Source: Steroidobacter sp036520495
Lineage (GTDB): Bacteria; Pseudomonadota; Gammaproteobacteria; Steroidobacterales; Steroidobacteraceae
NCBI RefSeq assembly: GCF_036520495.1
Contig: NZ_DATDJO010000036.1
Span: 62,001 to 126,000 of the forward strand
Direction: 5' to 3'
DNA: 64,000 nt
Position numbers and translations under genes: made by a program. Position 1 is the first letter of the stretch. Every line of letters begins with the position of its first letter. The notes beneath the pieces were generated by a model that searched no databases, was not told the origin of the DNA, and saw only the letters and a program-made list of their open reading frames with translations. Positions 26,502 to 35,107 of the stretch are shown here, piece by piece.

Positions 26502-28568
26502 CTACCAGATCTTCACCCGCTTCTCGGGCGCCAGGTACAGCTTGTCCTCCGGCTTCACGGCAAACGCCTCGTACCACGCATCCATGTTGCGTACGACACC
26601 CTGCACGCGGAACAGGCCTGGGCTGTGCGGATTGCTCATGACCTGATTACGCAGCGCGGCGTCGCGATTCAACTCGCGCCAGGCCTGCGCCCAGGACAGG
26701 AAGAAGCGCTGATCGCCGCTGAAATTGTCGAGCGCCGGCGCCGGCTGGCCACCCAGTGACATGTGGTAAGCCTCGAGTGCGACGGTGAGTCCGCCGAGAT
26801 CGCCGATGTTCTCGCCGACGGTCAGGCGGCCGTTCAAGTGGAGACCGGGCAGCGCTTCGTACTGGTCGTACTGGCCGACGAGCGCGTCGACGAGCTTCTT
26901 GAACGCCGTCTCGTCCTGCGGTTTCCACCACGTGCGCAGGACACCCTTGGCATCGGACTTCGAGCCCTGATCGTCGAAGCCGTGACCCATCTCGTGGCCG
27001 ATCACGCCGCCGATGGCGCCGTAGTTGATGGCGGGATCGGCATGCGGATCGAAGTACGGCGCCTGCAGGATCGCCGCAGGGAACACGATCTCGTTGAACG
27101 TCGGGTTGTAGTAGGCGTTGACGGTCTGCGGCGTCATGAACCATTCGTCCTTGTCGGTTGGACGGCCCAGGCGATCGAGCTCGAACTTCGCATTGAAGAC
27201 GCGCGAGCGGATCGTGTTACCAAAGGCATCGCCGGCCTTGATCTCGAGACCCGAATAATCCTTCCACTTGTCCGGGTAGCCGATTTTCGGCCGGAAGGTG
27301 TCGAGTTTTTCCATCGCAATCTTCTTGGTGTCGGCGCTCATCCACGGCAACGATTCGATGCGCTGGCGGTAGGCGCGACGCAGGTTCTCCACCAGGTCGA
27401 GCATCTGCTGCTTGGACTGCGGCGGGAAATGCTTCTGCACGTACAGTTGTCCCAGCACTTCACCGAGCGAGCCGTCGAGTGTCTGCACGGCGCGCTTCCA
27501 GCGTTCGCGCTTTTCCTGTTGCCCGTTGAGCGTACGTCCGTAGAAATCGAAGCGCTCGTCGTCGACGGCCGGCGGCAACACGGCCGCATGCGTGACGACG
27601 AAGTTGTACTTGAGATAGCTCTGCCAGGTTTCCACCGGCACGGTCGTGAAGAACTTGCCGAGCGCATCGACCGCATCGAGTTCACTGACCACGAACTCCT
27701 TCTGTTCATTGAAGCCGGCCGCCGACAGGATCGCGGCCCAGGGATATTTGCCGCCAAGCTTGTCGAGTTGTTCGCGCGTACGCAGGTTGTAGGTCAGTTC
27801 ACGTTCGCGTCGTTTGGCAACGGGCCAGTGACGCCTGGCGATCTGCGTTTCGAGATCGAGGACCGCCTGGGCCTGCTTCGCGGCGTCCTGCTCGCGGGCC
27901 ATCGTCAGGACCTTCTCCACGTGCGCAACGAACTTCTCGCGAATCGCCTTCAGTTCGGCGTCGTCCTTCAGGTAGTAATCGCGGTCGGGCAGGCTGAGCC
28001 CGGCCTGGCCGATGCCGACGATGTAGCGATCCGGATTCTTTTCGTCGATCGTGACCTCGGCATTGATCGGCGTCTGCAATCCCAGATCCGGTCGGCCCAT
28101 GAGGGTGGCGATATCGGCGTGCGTCTTGGCTGCGGCGATATCCTTGAGTGCGGCGCGCGCAGGCGTCATGCCTGCCAGGTCGATGGCAGCGACATCGATG
28201 TAGGACGAATAGAAGTCACGCACCTTCTGTTCGGGGCTGCCGTCCGGCGCCTTCGCCGGCAGCGACTTGATGATCTCCTGGATGTCACCCTCCGCTTCGA
28301 GGGCGAGTTCGGTGAACGCGCCCCAGCGGGTCAGGTCCGGGGGAATCGTATTGCTGGCCAGCCATTTGCCATTGGCGTATTTGTAGAAGTCATCGCCGGG
28401 TTTGACGCTCGTGTCCATCCCGGTGATATCGAAGCCCCAGCTGCCGATGGCGGCTTGCGGCGGCGCCGCTGCCTGTTGAGCGGGGTCGGGGGAACGCGAG
28501 CATCCGCCCAGGACCAGGGTCAGCAACGCCATGCAGACGGTATCGACGCGCAGCATCGGTAACTTCAT
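26502..28568 (-). CDS. M13-family zinc metallopeptidase (neprilysin/PepO-like) lipoprotein
   Basis: A 688-residue envelope endopeptidase. The start at 28568 is preferred to longer open frame upstream because it follows GGAG and gives a lipoprotein signal with LGGC (Cys23). The N-terminal M13 domain starts at SVKPGDDFYKYANGKWLA. The zinc site is HEMGH (residues 525-529) in VIGHEMGHGFDDQGS, and the third ligand lies in GENIGDLGGL, so it should be active on small peptides. It is divergent from a small exported protein gene with a 210-bp spacer. Confidence 0.95.
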   Translation of the reverse strand: MKLPMLRVDTVCMALLTLVLGGCSRSPDPAQQAAAPPQAAIGSWGFDITGMDTSVKPGDDFYKYANGKWLASNTIPPDLTRWGAFTELALEAEGDIQEIIKSLPAKAPDGSPEQKVRDFYSSYIDVAAIDLAGMTPARAALKDIAAAKTHADIATLMGRPDLGLQTPINAEVTIDEKNPDRYIVGIGQAGLSLPDRDYYLKDDAELKAIREKFVAHVEKVLTMAREQDAAKQAQAVLDLETQIARRHWPVAKRRERELTYNLRTREQLDKLGGKYPWAAILSAAGFNEQKEFVVSELDAVDALGKFFTTVPVETWQSYLKYNFVVTHAAVLPPAVDDERFDFYGRTLNGQQEKRERWKRAVQTLDGSLGEVLGQLYVQKHFPPQSKQQMLDLVENLRRAYRQRIESLPWMSADTKKIAMEKLDTFRPKIGYPDKWKDYSGLEIKAGDAFGNTIRSRVFNAKFELDRLGRPTDKDEWFMTPQTVNAYYNPTFNEIVFPAAILQAPYFDPHADPAINYGAIGGVIGHEMGHGFDDQGSKSDAKGVLRTWWKPQDETAFKKLVDALVGQYDQYEALPGLHLNGRLTVGENIGDLGGLTVALEAYHMSLGGQPAPALDNFSGDQRFFLSWAQAWRELNRDAALRNQVMSNPHSPGLFRVQGVVRNMDAWYEAFAVKPEDKLYLAPEKRVKIW

Positions 28569-28778
28569 CGGTGATATCTCCGGGACCCGCAAGGGTGAAT
28601 CGTGAGTTTTGCTTCTGCGGGCCGCCGGCAAGCCTACCCGTTGCACAAGGCGCCCGACAACCAGCGTTGCGCCCAATTCATGTATCACCAGTTGCGTCGT
28701 CATCGTCGGACCTTCGCTGTACACAATGCGAGGCCTGGGGCAGTGTCCGTCTGCCGTTGACCAGTGTCCGGAGTTGCC

Positions 28779-29222
28779 ATGCGTATACTCATCGCCCTGC
28801 TGATCTGTGGCTGGCTGACGCCCGCCGCCGCCACCGATGACTTCAAGGTCATCAAACTCGAACAGGACATGCGCAATCTCGAACGCGAGGTGCGCGATCT
28901 GCAGCGGCAGCTGGCCGATCTGCAGCAACGCAGCCGCTCCGGGATAGGGACACGGCCAACCGCCGCGCCGGAGGCGTCCTCTCTTTCGAGCAATTCCGGA
29001 CAGTGGCTCAATGCCGCCAACTGGAAACGAGTCAACGTGGGTATGGAAGAACTCGAAGTGCTCTCGCTGCTCGGCCCGCCGACGTCGCTGCGCGGCGCGG
29101 CCGATTCACCCTCGCGCACACTGATGTACGCAATGGAGATCGGCTCGTCAGGATTCCTGAGCGGCAGCGTTCAGTTGAAGGATCGCGTCGTCGTCGAGGT
29201 GTCTCCGCCTGTACTTCGCTGA
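28779..29222 (+). CDS. Exported coiled-coil protein with SmpA/OmlA-like domain
   Basis: A 147-residue protein. The start at 28779 has GGAG 5 bp upstream. A signal peptide MRILIALLICGWLTPAAA is followed by a heptad-rich helix (KLEQDMRNLEREVRDLQRQL) and a Ser/Pro linker. The C-terminal segment WKRVNVGMEELEVLSLLGPP resembles the first part of the SmpA/BamE fold. No lipobox is seen, so it is probably periplasmic. The function is unknown; the coiled coil suggests oligomerisation. Confidence 0.75.
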   Translation: MRILIALLICGWLTPAAATDDFKVIKLEQDMRNLEREVRDLQRQLADLQQRSRSGIGTRPTAAPEASSLSSNSGQWLNAANWKRVNVGMEELEVLSLLGPPTSLRGAADSPSRTLMYAMEIGSSGFLSGSVQLKDRVVVEVSPPVLR

Positions 29223-29235
29223 AGAGGAACAAGCC

Positions 29236-29341
29236 GGAGTAACCGCATAGAACGCAAAAATCGCAAAAATCGGAGAAGAAGAGCTTCAAGGCAACCAACA
29301 GCGTCCTTCCATTTGCGCTCTATGCGTTCTATGCGGTTACT
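29236..29341. repeat. Palindromic element, GTAACCGCATAGAACGC family, copy 1
   Basis: The left arm GTAACCGCATAGAACGCAAA (then AATCGCAAAAAT) pairs with ATTTGCGCTCTATGCGTTCT plus ATGCGGTTAC. The units GCATAGAACGC and GCATAGAGCGC recur in tandem. It lies between the convergent SmpA-like and TetR genes. A second copy of the family at 51739-51830 lies inside a coding sequence. Confidence 0.9.
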
Positions 29342-29349
29342 TCCAGCTC

Positions 29350-30114
29350 CTACTTCCTGCTCCGTCCTCCCGAACGCGGACGGCACAGTCGTTCGAAGCC
29401 GCTCGCGATGAACGGCACCATGCGCGCGTGGATTGCGGTGAAATCACCGGACTTGCACAGTCCGTTCGACAGGCGATCGATGCGGCCGGTCTGTGACAGG
29501 GTCAGGGTCAGTGCACCAGACAGGAAGTGGTAGCTCCAGTAGAGATCCTTTTCGTCGGCCTCCGGCAGGGCCTTGCGCAAGGCATCCAGCAGGCGATGGA
29601 TTACGCGGTCGAAGGTCTTTCCCATGGTTTCGCCGCCCCAGACCGGGGTGTTGTTCACCTGCGCGACCAGCGCGAAGTAGTTGTGCCAGCCCGGATCGCC
29701 CTGTGCGGCCCGCAGGTGCATGGGCTCGAGGAAGGAATTGATCACGCCTTCGACGGTGATGGCCGACCCCGCCGAGCGCTCGTAGGCATCGATCGAGTCG
29801 ATGCGTTCCTTGTTCATGATCTCCGCGCGGCGCGCGAACACTGCGTCGAACAATCCACGCTTGGTATCGAAGTAATAATGCAGCAGCGCGGTATCGACCC
29901 TGGCCTGCTCGGCGACTTCGCGGATCGTGACGCCCCAGAAACCGTGCGCAGAAAACTGGGCCTCGGCGGCGTCGAGAATCCGCTCGCGCGAATCCGGCGT
30001 CATGTCATCGCGCGCTGGTCGGCCCGGAGGCCGGCCGCGTCGTCGCGGCTGAGCCGCAACCACGGCACGTGCCTTGGTCCGCACTGGCTTGTTCTTTTTT
30101 GCTTTCGCTTTCAC
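29350..30114 (-). CDS. TetR-family transcriptional regulator
   Basis: A 254-residue regulator starting with GTG at 30114 behind an AGAGGA ribosome site. A basic N-terminal arm with an AT-hook-like RRRGRPPGRP precedes the helix-turn-helix (SRERILDAAEAQFSAHGFWG, then TIREVAEQARVDTALLHYYF). The C-terminal ligand domain resembles regulators with the TetR C33 or CecR type. It is divergent from the TonB-dependent receptor gene; an AT-rich dyad in the shared spacer is a candidate operator, so it probably represses the receptor. Confidence 0.92.
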   Translation of the reverse strand: MKAKAKKNKPVRTKARAVVAAQPRRRGRPPGRPARDDMTPDSRERILDAAEAQFSAHGFWGVTIREVAEQARVDTALLHYYFDTKRGLFDAVFARRAEIMNKERIDSIDAYERSAGSAITVEGVINSFLEPMHLRAAQGDPGWHNYFALVAQVNNTPVWGGETMGKTFDRVIHRLLDALRKALPEADEKDLYWSYHFLSGALTLTLSQTGRIDRLSNGLCKSGDFTAIHARMVPFIASGFERLCRPRSGGRSRK

Positions 30115-30227
30115 GTCATCCTCTCCTCAAGGATTTCGCCCGTGACGCCGTCGATACACTGACCCTTCGGACGCTGCCACACACGGGCGTAAATCACTAT
30201 CGGCACAGTATGCTTCGCCGCGCCGCA

Positions 30228-30256
30228 AAATATTTCATCAGACAATGAATATTTGA
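30228..30256. promoter_or_regulatory. Candidate TetR operator overlapping a -35 element
   Basis: AAATATTTCAT and ATGAATATTT form an imperfect dyad (30228-30254) in an otherwise GC-rich region. A perfect TTGACA hexamer at 30253-30258 overlaps its right side and points toward the TonB receptor gene; a weak -10 (CAATCT) lies 18 bp further. A second perfect 7-bp dyad, TCATCGC and GCGATGA, spans 30292-30318. Confidence 0.45.
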
Positions 30257-30353
30257 CAACCCGCGCGGGCCCGGAGCAATCTCGCCATAAATCATCGCCT
30301 GATGAATAAAAGCGATGAGACATTCGTACTGGCTGGTATCGGGGGATTTCAGC

Positions 30354-32675
30354 ATGTCTGCTTCTACATCGCGTTCGCTTCTGTCCTGCGCCGTAGCCGC
30401 TACCGTGGCCGCCGGGGCCTTCGTCGACTCAGCACCCGTTCGGGCCGCCGATGCGGCGGCACAGAATCAACTCGCCATCGAGAACGTCGTCGTCACTGCA
30501 CGGCGACGCGAAGAAAGCCTGCAGGACGTGCCGGTGGCCATCACCGCACTAACCGCCGATCAGTTGCAGAATCAGAACGTGCGCACGCTCGAAGACATGA
30601 CGGCCTTCGCGCCGAATATCAAAGTCAGTGCCGGCCGCGCCACCAGCAGCACGATCAACGCGTATATCCGCGGCGTCGGCCAGAACGATCCGCTCTGGGG
30701 ATTCGAACCTGGCGTCGGTATCTATCTCGACGACGTCTACATCGCGCGGCCACAGGGTGCGCTGCTCGATGTCTACGACGTGGATCGCATCGAAGTGCTG
30801 CGCGGTCCGCAGGGTACGCTTTACGGCAAGAACACCATCGCTGGCGCCATCAAGTACGTCACGCGCGACATCGTGGGCGATCCCGCATTGAATGCGACGC
30901 TGACGGCTGGCAGCCACAACCAGCTCGACGCCAAACTCGGCGGCTCGGTGCCGGTCGTCGCCGATCACATGTACCTCGGCGCTGCAGTGGCCTACCTGCA
31001 GCGCGACGGCTACGGGGAAATCGTCGACGACGGCAGCACGCGCCTGTTCACGCGCCCCGGCCAGGACGTATCCGACAAGGACGTGCTGGCTGCACGCGCC
31101 AACGCGACCTTCCTGTGGGGCAACGACAGCAAGCTGAAAGTGCTGGCCGACTACATCAAGGACGATTCGAACGCCGCGGGCGGTCAGCGCCTGAACGATA
31201 TCGTCCAGCCGCGACTCAACGATCGCTACGATCAGCGCACCGACATGCCGGTCGATCAGGATCAGTTCGAGACCAAGGGCGTCAGCGCGACCTACACGCA
31301 ATCGCTGGGCGCAACGCTGGACCTGAAGATCGTCGGCGCCTACCGCGAGGGCGAAGGCAATCAGTTCATCGACTTCGAGGAACTCGCCGGCAACTACTTC
31401 CAGGTGCCCGCGCAATACTCCGATGATCAGACCAGCGGTGAAGTGCAAGTCACCTACACCGGCGACCGGCTCAAGGGCGTGGCCGGCGTGTACTACTTCA
31501 CCGGGACAGCGAGCGGCGCGTTCGACGCCTCGCTCGGCGCGCTCAGTCTGACGTCACTGACCCGCGGTTCGGTCGATACCGACAGCCTTGCGGTGTATTT
31601 CGATACCACGTTCTCGCTCACCGAGCGCCTCAACCTGAACCTGGGAGCGCGCTGGAACGAAGACGACAAGACGGCAGACGTCTTCGTGCAGCAGTACATC
31701 GGCTATCTGCCATCGAACGCCACCTTGTTCGATCAGAACAACGTTCCGGCCGGCTTCGTGGCATTCGGGCCGCCCAGCTCCAACTACACCAACAGCCGCA
31801 AGTTCTCCGACGTCTCACCGCGCGTCGGCGTGGACTTCAAGTTCAACGACGACGTGCTGACCTACATCGGCTACAGCAAGGGCTTCAAGAGCGGCGGCTT
31901 CGACATGCGCGGCAACCAGGCGCTGTTCCCGCAGACCGTCGACGGCTACGACTCGGAGATCGCCAACAACTTCGAGGCCGGTATCAAGTCGACGCTGCTC
32001 GACGGCACGCTGCAGCTCAACCTGACTGTGTTCTACACCCCGTACGAGGATGTGCAGGTCACGACGCAACAGTTCCAGCTGCTGAATGGCATCCCCACCA
32101 ATGCCACCGCGGTGCTCAATGCCGGCAAGCAGTTGAACAAGGGCGTCGAGCTCGAATCGCAGTGGCGCCCCGTGTCCGGACTCACGCTCGCGTTGAACGT
32201 CGGCTGGCTGGACGCCGAGTTCGAGGAATTCATCTACAGCTGCAATCCTGCCGTCGCCGTCGTTCCCGCCTGCCGTCCGGACGGGACGCGCGACATCAGC
32301 TCCATCAGCGAGCCGCTGAATTCGCCCGAGTGGACCGCGTTCCTCGGTGCGACCTATGAATGGTCGATCGGTCAGGGGCTGGCCATCGCACACGCGGGTT
32401 ACCAGTACCGCACCAAGACGCACGTGGCGACGACGCTGGTGGCTCCCGTCGAGTCACCGACCGTGCAGCCGAACTACGACATCCTCGATATGGGCGTGTC
32501 GTACACGACTGCCGGCGGCGCGTGGCGCTTCTCGCTCGACGGCAAGAATGTGCTGGACGAGGAGTATCGCGTGGCAGGCTACGAGTTCGGCGTCGTGCCA
32601 GCGCAAGGCGCACCACAGATCGGCTTCTACGGCGCGCCACGCACGGTGGCGTTCAGCGCGAGCTATCGTTACTGA
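30354..32675 (+). CDS. TonB-dependent outer-membrane receptor
   Basis: A 773-residue outer-membrane protein. The signal peptide ends near APVRAADA. The plug domain starts at IENVVVTARRREESLQDVPV and contains the conserved IEVLRGPQGTLYGKNTIAGA. The barrel runs to the end and finishes with the usual aromatic strand TVAFSASYRY. This subtype is expanded in oligotrophic and lipid- or aromatic-degrading proteobacteria; the ligand is unknown. The ATG at 30354 follows a GGGGGA stretch; another ATG 13 codons upstream is in frame. A divergent TetR gene likely controls it. Confidence 0.93.
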   Translation: MSASTSRSLLSCAVAATVAAGAFVDSAPVRAADAAAQNQLAIENVVVTARRREESLQDVPVAITALTADQLQNQNVRTLEDMTAFAPNIKVSAGRATSSTINAYIRGVGQNDPLWGFEPGVGIYLDDVYIARPQGALLDVYDVDRIEVLRGPQGTLYGKNTIAGAIKYVTRDIVGDPALNATLTAGSHNQLDAKLGGSVPVVADHMYLGAAVAYLQRDGYGEIVDDGSTRLFTRPGQDVSDKDVLAARANATFLWGNDSKLKVLADYIKDDSNAAGGQRLNDIVQPRLNDRYDQRTDMPVDQDQFETKGVSATYTQSLGATLDLKIVGAYREGEGNQFIDFEELAGNYFQVPAQYSDDQTSGEVQVTYTGDRLKGVAGVYYFTGTASGAFDASLGALSLTSLTRGSVDTDSLAVYFDTTFSLTERLNLNLGARWNEDDKTADVFVQQYIGYLPSNATLFDQNNVPAGFVAFGPPSSNYTNSRKFSDVSPRVGVDFKFNDDVLTYIGYSKGFKSGGFDMRGNQALFPQTVDGYDSEIANNFEAGIKSTLLDGTLQLNLTVFYTPYEDVQVTTQQFQLLNGIPTNATAVLNAGKQLNKGVELESQWRPVSGLTLALNVGWLDAEFEEFIYSCNPAVAVVPACRPDGTRDISSISEPLNSPEWTAFLGATYEWSIGQGLAIAHAGYQYRTKTHVATTLVAPVESPTVQPNYDILDMGVSYTTAGGAWRFSLDGKNVLDEEYRVAGYEFGVVPAQGAPQIGFYGAPRTVAFSASYRY

Positions 32676-32785
32676 CTCACCCCGAGACGACGCACGCAGG
32701 CCTTCACGTGCGTCGTTTCAAGCGGAGTCAAACGCCGATATCCTGCGCGCCCCTTCCACTACGACCCAACCGACTCCCACCGTTC

Positions 32786-33541
32786 ATGATCCGCAGCATT
32801 CTCATCACAGGCGCCGCCAGCGGCATCGGACTGGCGTTGGCCCAGCGCTTCGTCGCCACGGGCCAGCGCGTCATCGCCTGCGATCTGCACGAGGCGGCGC
32901 TCGAGAAAGTCCGCGGGGAAATCGGCGGCACGATCCGCACGCTGGCATTCGATGTCGCCGACGCGCGCCAGATCGAAGCGGCCATGGCGCAGGTGCATGA
33001 CGATCCGCCCGCGATCCTCATCAACAACGCCGGCCTGCAGCACGTGTCGCCGCTGGAAGAGTTTCCGCCGGAAAAATGGCAGCAGCTGATCGCGGTGATG
33101 CTGACGGGTCCGGCGCTGCTGACCCGCGCCGCGCTGCCCGCAATGCGCGCACGCAACTACGGCCGCATCGTGAACATCGGATCCATTCACGGGCTGATCG
33201 CCTCGCCGTTCAAGAGCGCGTACGTGGCCGCGAAGCACGGCCTGATCGGCTTCAGCAAATCCATCGCACTCGAAACCGGCGACAGCGACATCACGATCAA
33301 CACCGTCTGTCCCAGCTACGTCAAGACGCCGCTGGTCGAATCGCAGATTGCCGCGCTGGCAGCGACTCATCACCTGACGCCCGAACGGGTGGTCGAGGAG
33401 ATCATGCTCAAGCCAATGCCGAAGCGACAGTTCATCACCCTCGAAGAACTCACGGGCACCGTTGAATTCCTGCTGAGCGATGCGGCCCGCAACATCACCG
33501 GTCAGTGCATCACGCTGGATGGCGGCTGGACGGCGCAGTAG
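32786..33541 (+). CDS. bdhA: 3-hydroxybutyrate dehydrogenase (short-chain dehydrogenase)
   Basis: A 251-residue NAD-dependent SDR enzyme interconverting 3-hydroxybutyrate and acetoacetate. The nucleotide motif is TGAASGIG (8-15), NNAG is at 80-83, and the catalytic Ser133, Tyr146 and Lys150 lie in INIGSIHG-like and YVAAK segments. The substrate-side signature NNAGLQHVSPLEEFPPEKW and the end ITGQCITLDGGWTAQ closely match poly-hydroxybutyrate-cycle dehydrogenases. It follows the TonB receptor gene by 110 bp and might be cotranscribed, but this is unproven. Confidence 0.88.
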   Translation: MIRSILITGAASGIGLALAQRFVATGQRVIACDLHEAALEKVRGEIGGTIRTLAFDVADARQIEAAMAQVHDDPPAILINNAGLQHVSPLEEFPPEKWQQLIAVMLTGPALLTRAALPAMRARNYGRIVNIGSIHGLIASPFKSAYVAAKHGLIGFSKSIALETGDSDITINTVCPSYVKTPLVESQIAALAATHHLTPERVVEEIMLKPMPKRQFITLEELTGTVEFLLSDAARNITGQCITLDGGWTAQ

Positions 33542-33561
33542 GCCTTACGAAGAACGAAGAT

Positions 33562-33590
33562 CTCCACGGGGAACGCGGGGAGCACAGGGT
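33562..33590. repeat. CCACGGGG-family half-element
   Basis: The left arm CTCCACGGGGAACGCGGGGA (with GCACAGGG) is present, but no full right arm follows; the nearest candidate is a weak CCGTGACATCCCG at 33610. It is directly followed by a different repeat family, so it looks interrupted. Confidence 0.65.
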
Positions 33591-33628
33591 TCGGAAAAGA
33601 TAATCTTCTCCGTGACATCCCGTTCTTC

Positions 33629-33793
33629 GGTGGGTCCGGCTTTCCCGCGGGACTTCCTTCGGTCGTAGCCGGACAATCCTCGATCCCCAGATGTCCGACT
33701 GAAGTCGGACCCACAGAAAAACAACTCAGACTGTCTTGAGTCAGCACCATTGGGTTATGACTAACGGGAATCCCACGAGGACGCCGGACCCAA
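33629..33793. repeat. Composite palindrome, GTGGGTCCGGC / GGGAATCCCACG family
   Basis: The outer arms TGGGTCCGGCTTTCCCGCGG and GGAATCCCACGAGGACGCCG plus GACCCA are complementary, and an inner GTCCGACTGAAGTCGGACCC hairpin sits between them. The right part (33727-33792) is almost identical to 57901-57967. The remaining stretch to 33870 holds three tandem TCTCCGTGA units (33821-33845) and no gene. Confidence 0.75.
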
Positions 33794-33870
33794 AGCAGGA
33801 ATTCTGAGCTTCCTCTAATCTCCGTGATCTCCGTGATCTCCGTGTGAACTCCGTTCCTGACGAACTCAGC

Positions 33871-35097
33871 ATGCACTCGCCATCGCGCCTGACCCGCACA
33901 CACAAGATATCGCTGCTCATCGCACTGTATCTGGCGCAGGGCCTGCCTTATGGATTCTTTACGCAGGCGCTGCCGGTGCTGCTGCGCGAGGCGGGTTACT
34001 CGCTCAAGGCGATCAGTGCGCTGAGCCTGCTGTACCTGCCCTGGGCGCTGAAATTCCTGTGGGCGCCGTGGCTCGATCATCGGGGTACGCCGCGGCGCTG
34101 GCTGCTGACCCTGCAAGGCGCTTCCATCGTCGCCGCGTTGTCGCTGACGCAGCTCGAGCTGGATCATGGATTGATCGTCGTATTGGTCGCGGCCTTCGTC
34201 TTCAACATCATCGCCGCGTCGCAGGACGTCGTGACCGACGGGCTGGCGGTGCGGATGCTCGATGCGCACGAGCGTGGCTATGCGAACGGTATCCAGGTGG
34301 GCGCGTATCGACTCGGCATGATCTTCGGCGCGGGTGTGCTGCTGATCGTGTTTGCCCGCACCAGCTGGTCGGTGATGTTTGCCTGTATGGCCGTGCTGCT
34401 GGCGTTGACGATGCTGCCGGTGTTGTCGCTGCCGGCCACGCCGCGATCGAGCGTCGCCACCATGAGCGCGAAGGCACTGTTGGTCGCCTGGCTTCGACGC
34501 ATGCTGATGCCTGGCATGCTGGGCTTCGCCGCGCTCGTGTTCTGCTATCGCTTCGGCGACGCCATGGTGTCGAACGTCCTCGGTCCCTTTCTGTCCGACT
34601 CGGGCCTGGACAAGGAAACCATCGGCTGGATGAAGGGCACGGTCGGCAACGCGACGAGCCTCCTCGGCGCCGCGCTCGGCGGCTGGTATGTCTTTCGGGT
34701 TTCACGTCGCCAGGCGCTGCTGGTCACCGGTCTCGCACAGGCGCTGACCTTCGTGCTGTACGTGGTCGCATCGTTCGGGGTCGGCGGTACGACGCTGCTA
34801 TGGGTTGCCACGGTCGCCGAAAGCGTCATCGGCACGACCGCGACCGTCGCGCTGTTCACGCTGATGATGGACGCCTCGGACCCGGAACACGCGGGCACCG
34901 ACTACACGCTTTTCGCCAGTTTTTTCGTGGTCGTGAACAGTGCTGGCACCCTGGCATCGGCAACGATCGTCGATGCGTTCGGGTACGCACCTGCCTTCAT
35001 CGTGGGGACCGTACTCGCGGTGGCCGGCGTGCTCACGCTCGTGAGAGTACTGGATCGCCAGCCGACCTCGGCTCGCATCGCGGACGCCTGGCGGTGA
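33871..35097 (+). CDS. AmpG-like MFS permease
   Basis: A 408-residue inner-membrane transporter with twelve predicted helices. The N-terminus LYLAQGLPYGFFTQALPVLL and the following WLDHRGTPRRW are the signature of the AmpG/acetyl-CoA transporter family. AmpG itself imports anhydro-muropeptides for wall recycling; related members carry other solutes. It is shorter than E. coli AmpG, so the substrate is left open. The start at 33871 is preferred to a GTG nine codons upstream. The gene is convergent with a histidine kinase gene. Confidence 0.85.
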   Translation: MHSPSRLTRTHKISLLIALYLAQGLPYGFFTQALPVLLREAGYSLKAISALSLLYLPWALKFLWAPWLDHRGTPRRWLLTLQGASIVAALSLTQLELDHGLIVVLVAAFVFNIIAASQDVVTDGLAVRMLDAHERGYANGIQVGAYRLGMIFGAGVLLIVFARTSWSVMFACMAVLLALTMLPVLSLPATPRSSVATMSAKALLVAWLRRMLMPGMLGFAALVFCYRFGDAMVSNVLGPFLSDSGLDKETIGWMKGTVGNATSLLGAALGGWYVFRVSRRQALLVTGLAQALTFVLYVVASFGVGGTTLLWVATVAESVIGTTATVALFTLMMDASDPEHAGTDYTLFASFFVVVNSAGTLASATIVDAFGYAPAFIVGTVLAVAGVLTLVRVLDRQPTSARIADAWR

Positions 35098-35107
35098 TCG
35101 CAGGCGC

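Noticed and set aside
26763..28562. 599-codon plus-strand frame opposite the M13 peptidase
   Set aside because: Shadow of the peptidase gene; low-information composition and no start signal.
28569..28928. N-terminal extension of the M13 peptidase
   Set aside because: The lipoprotein signal with its own ribosome site starts at 28568; the extension overlaps a divergent gene.
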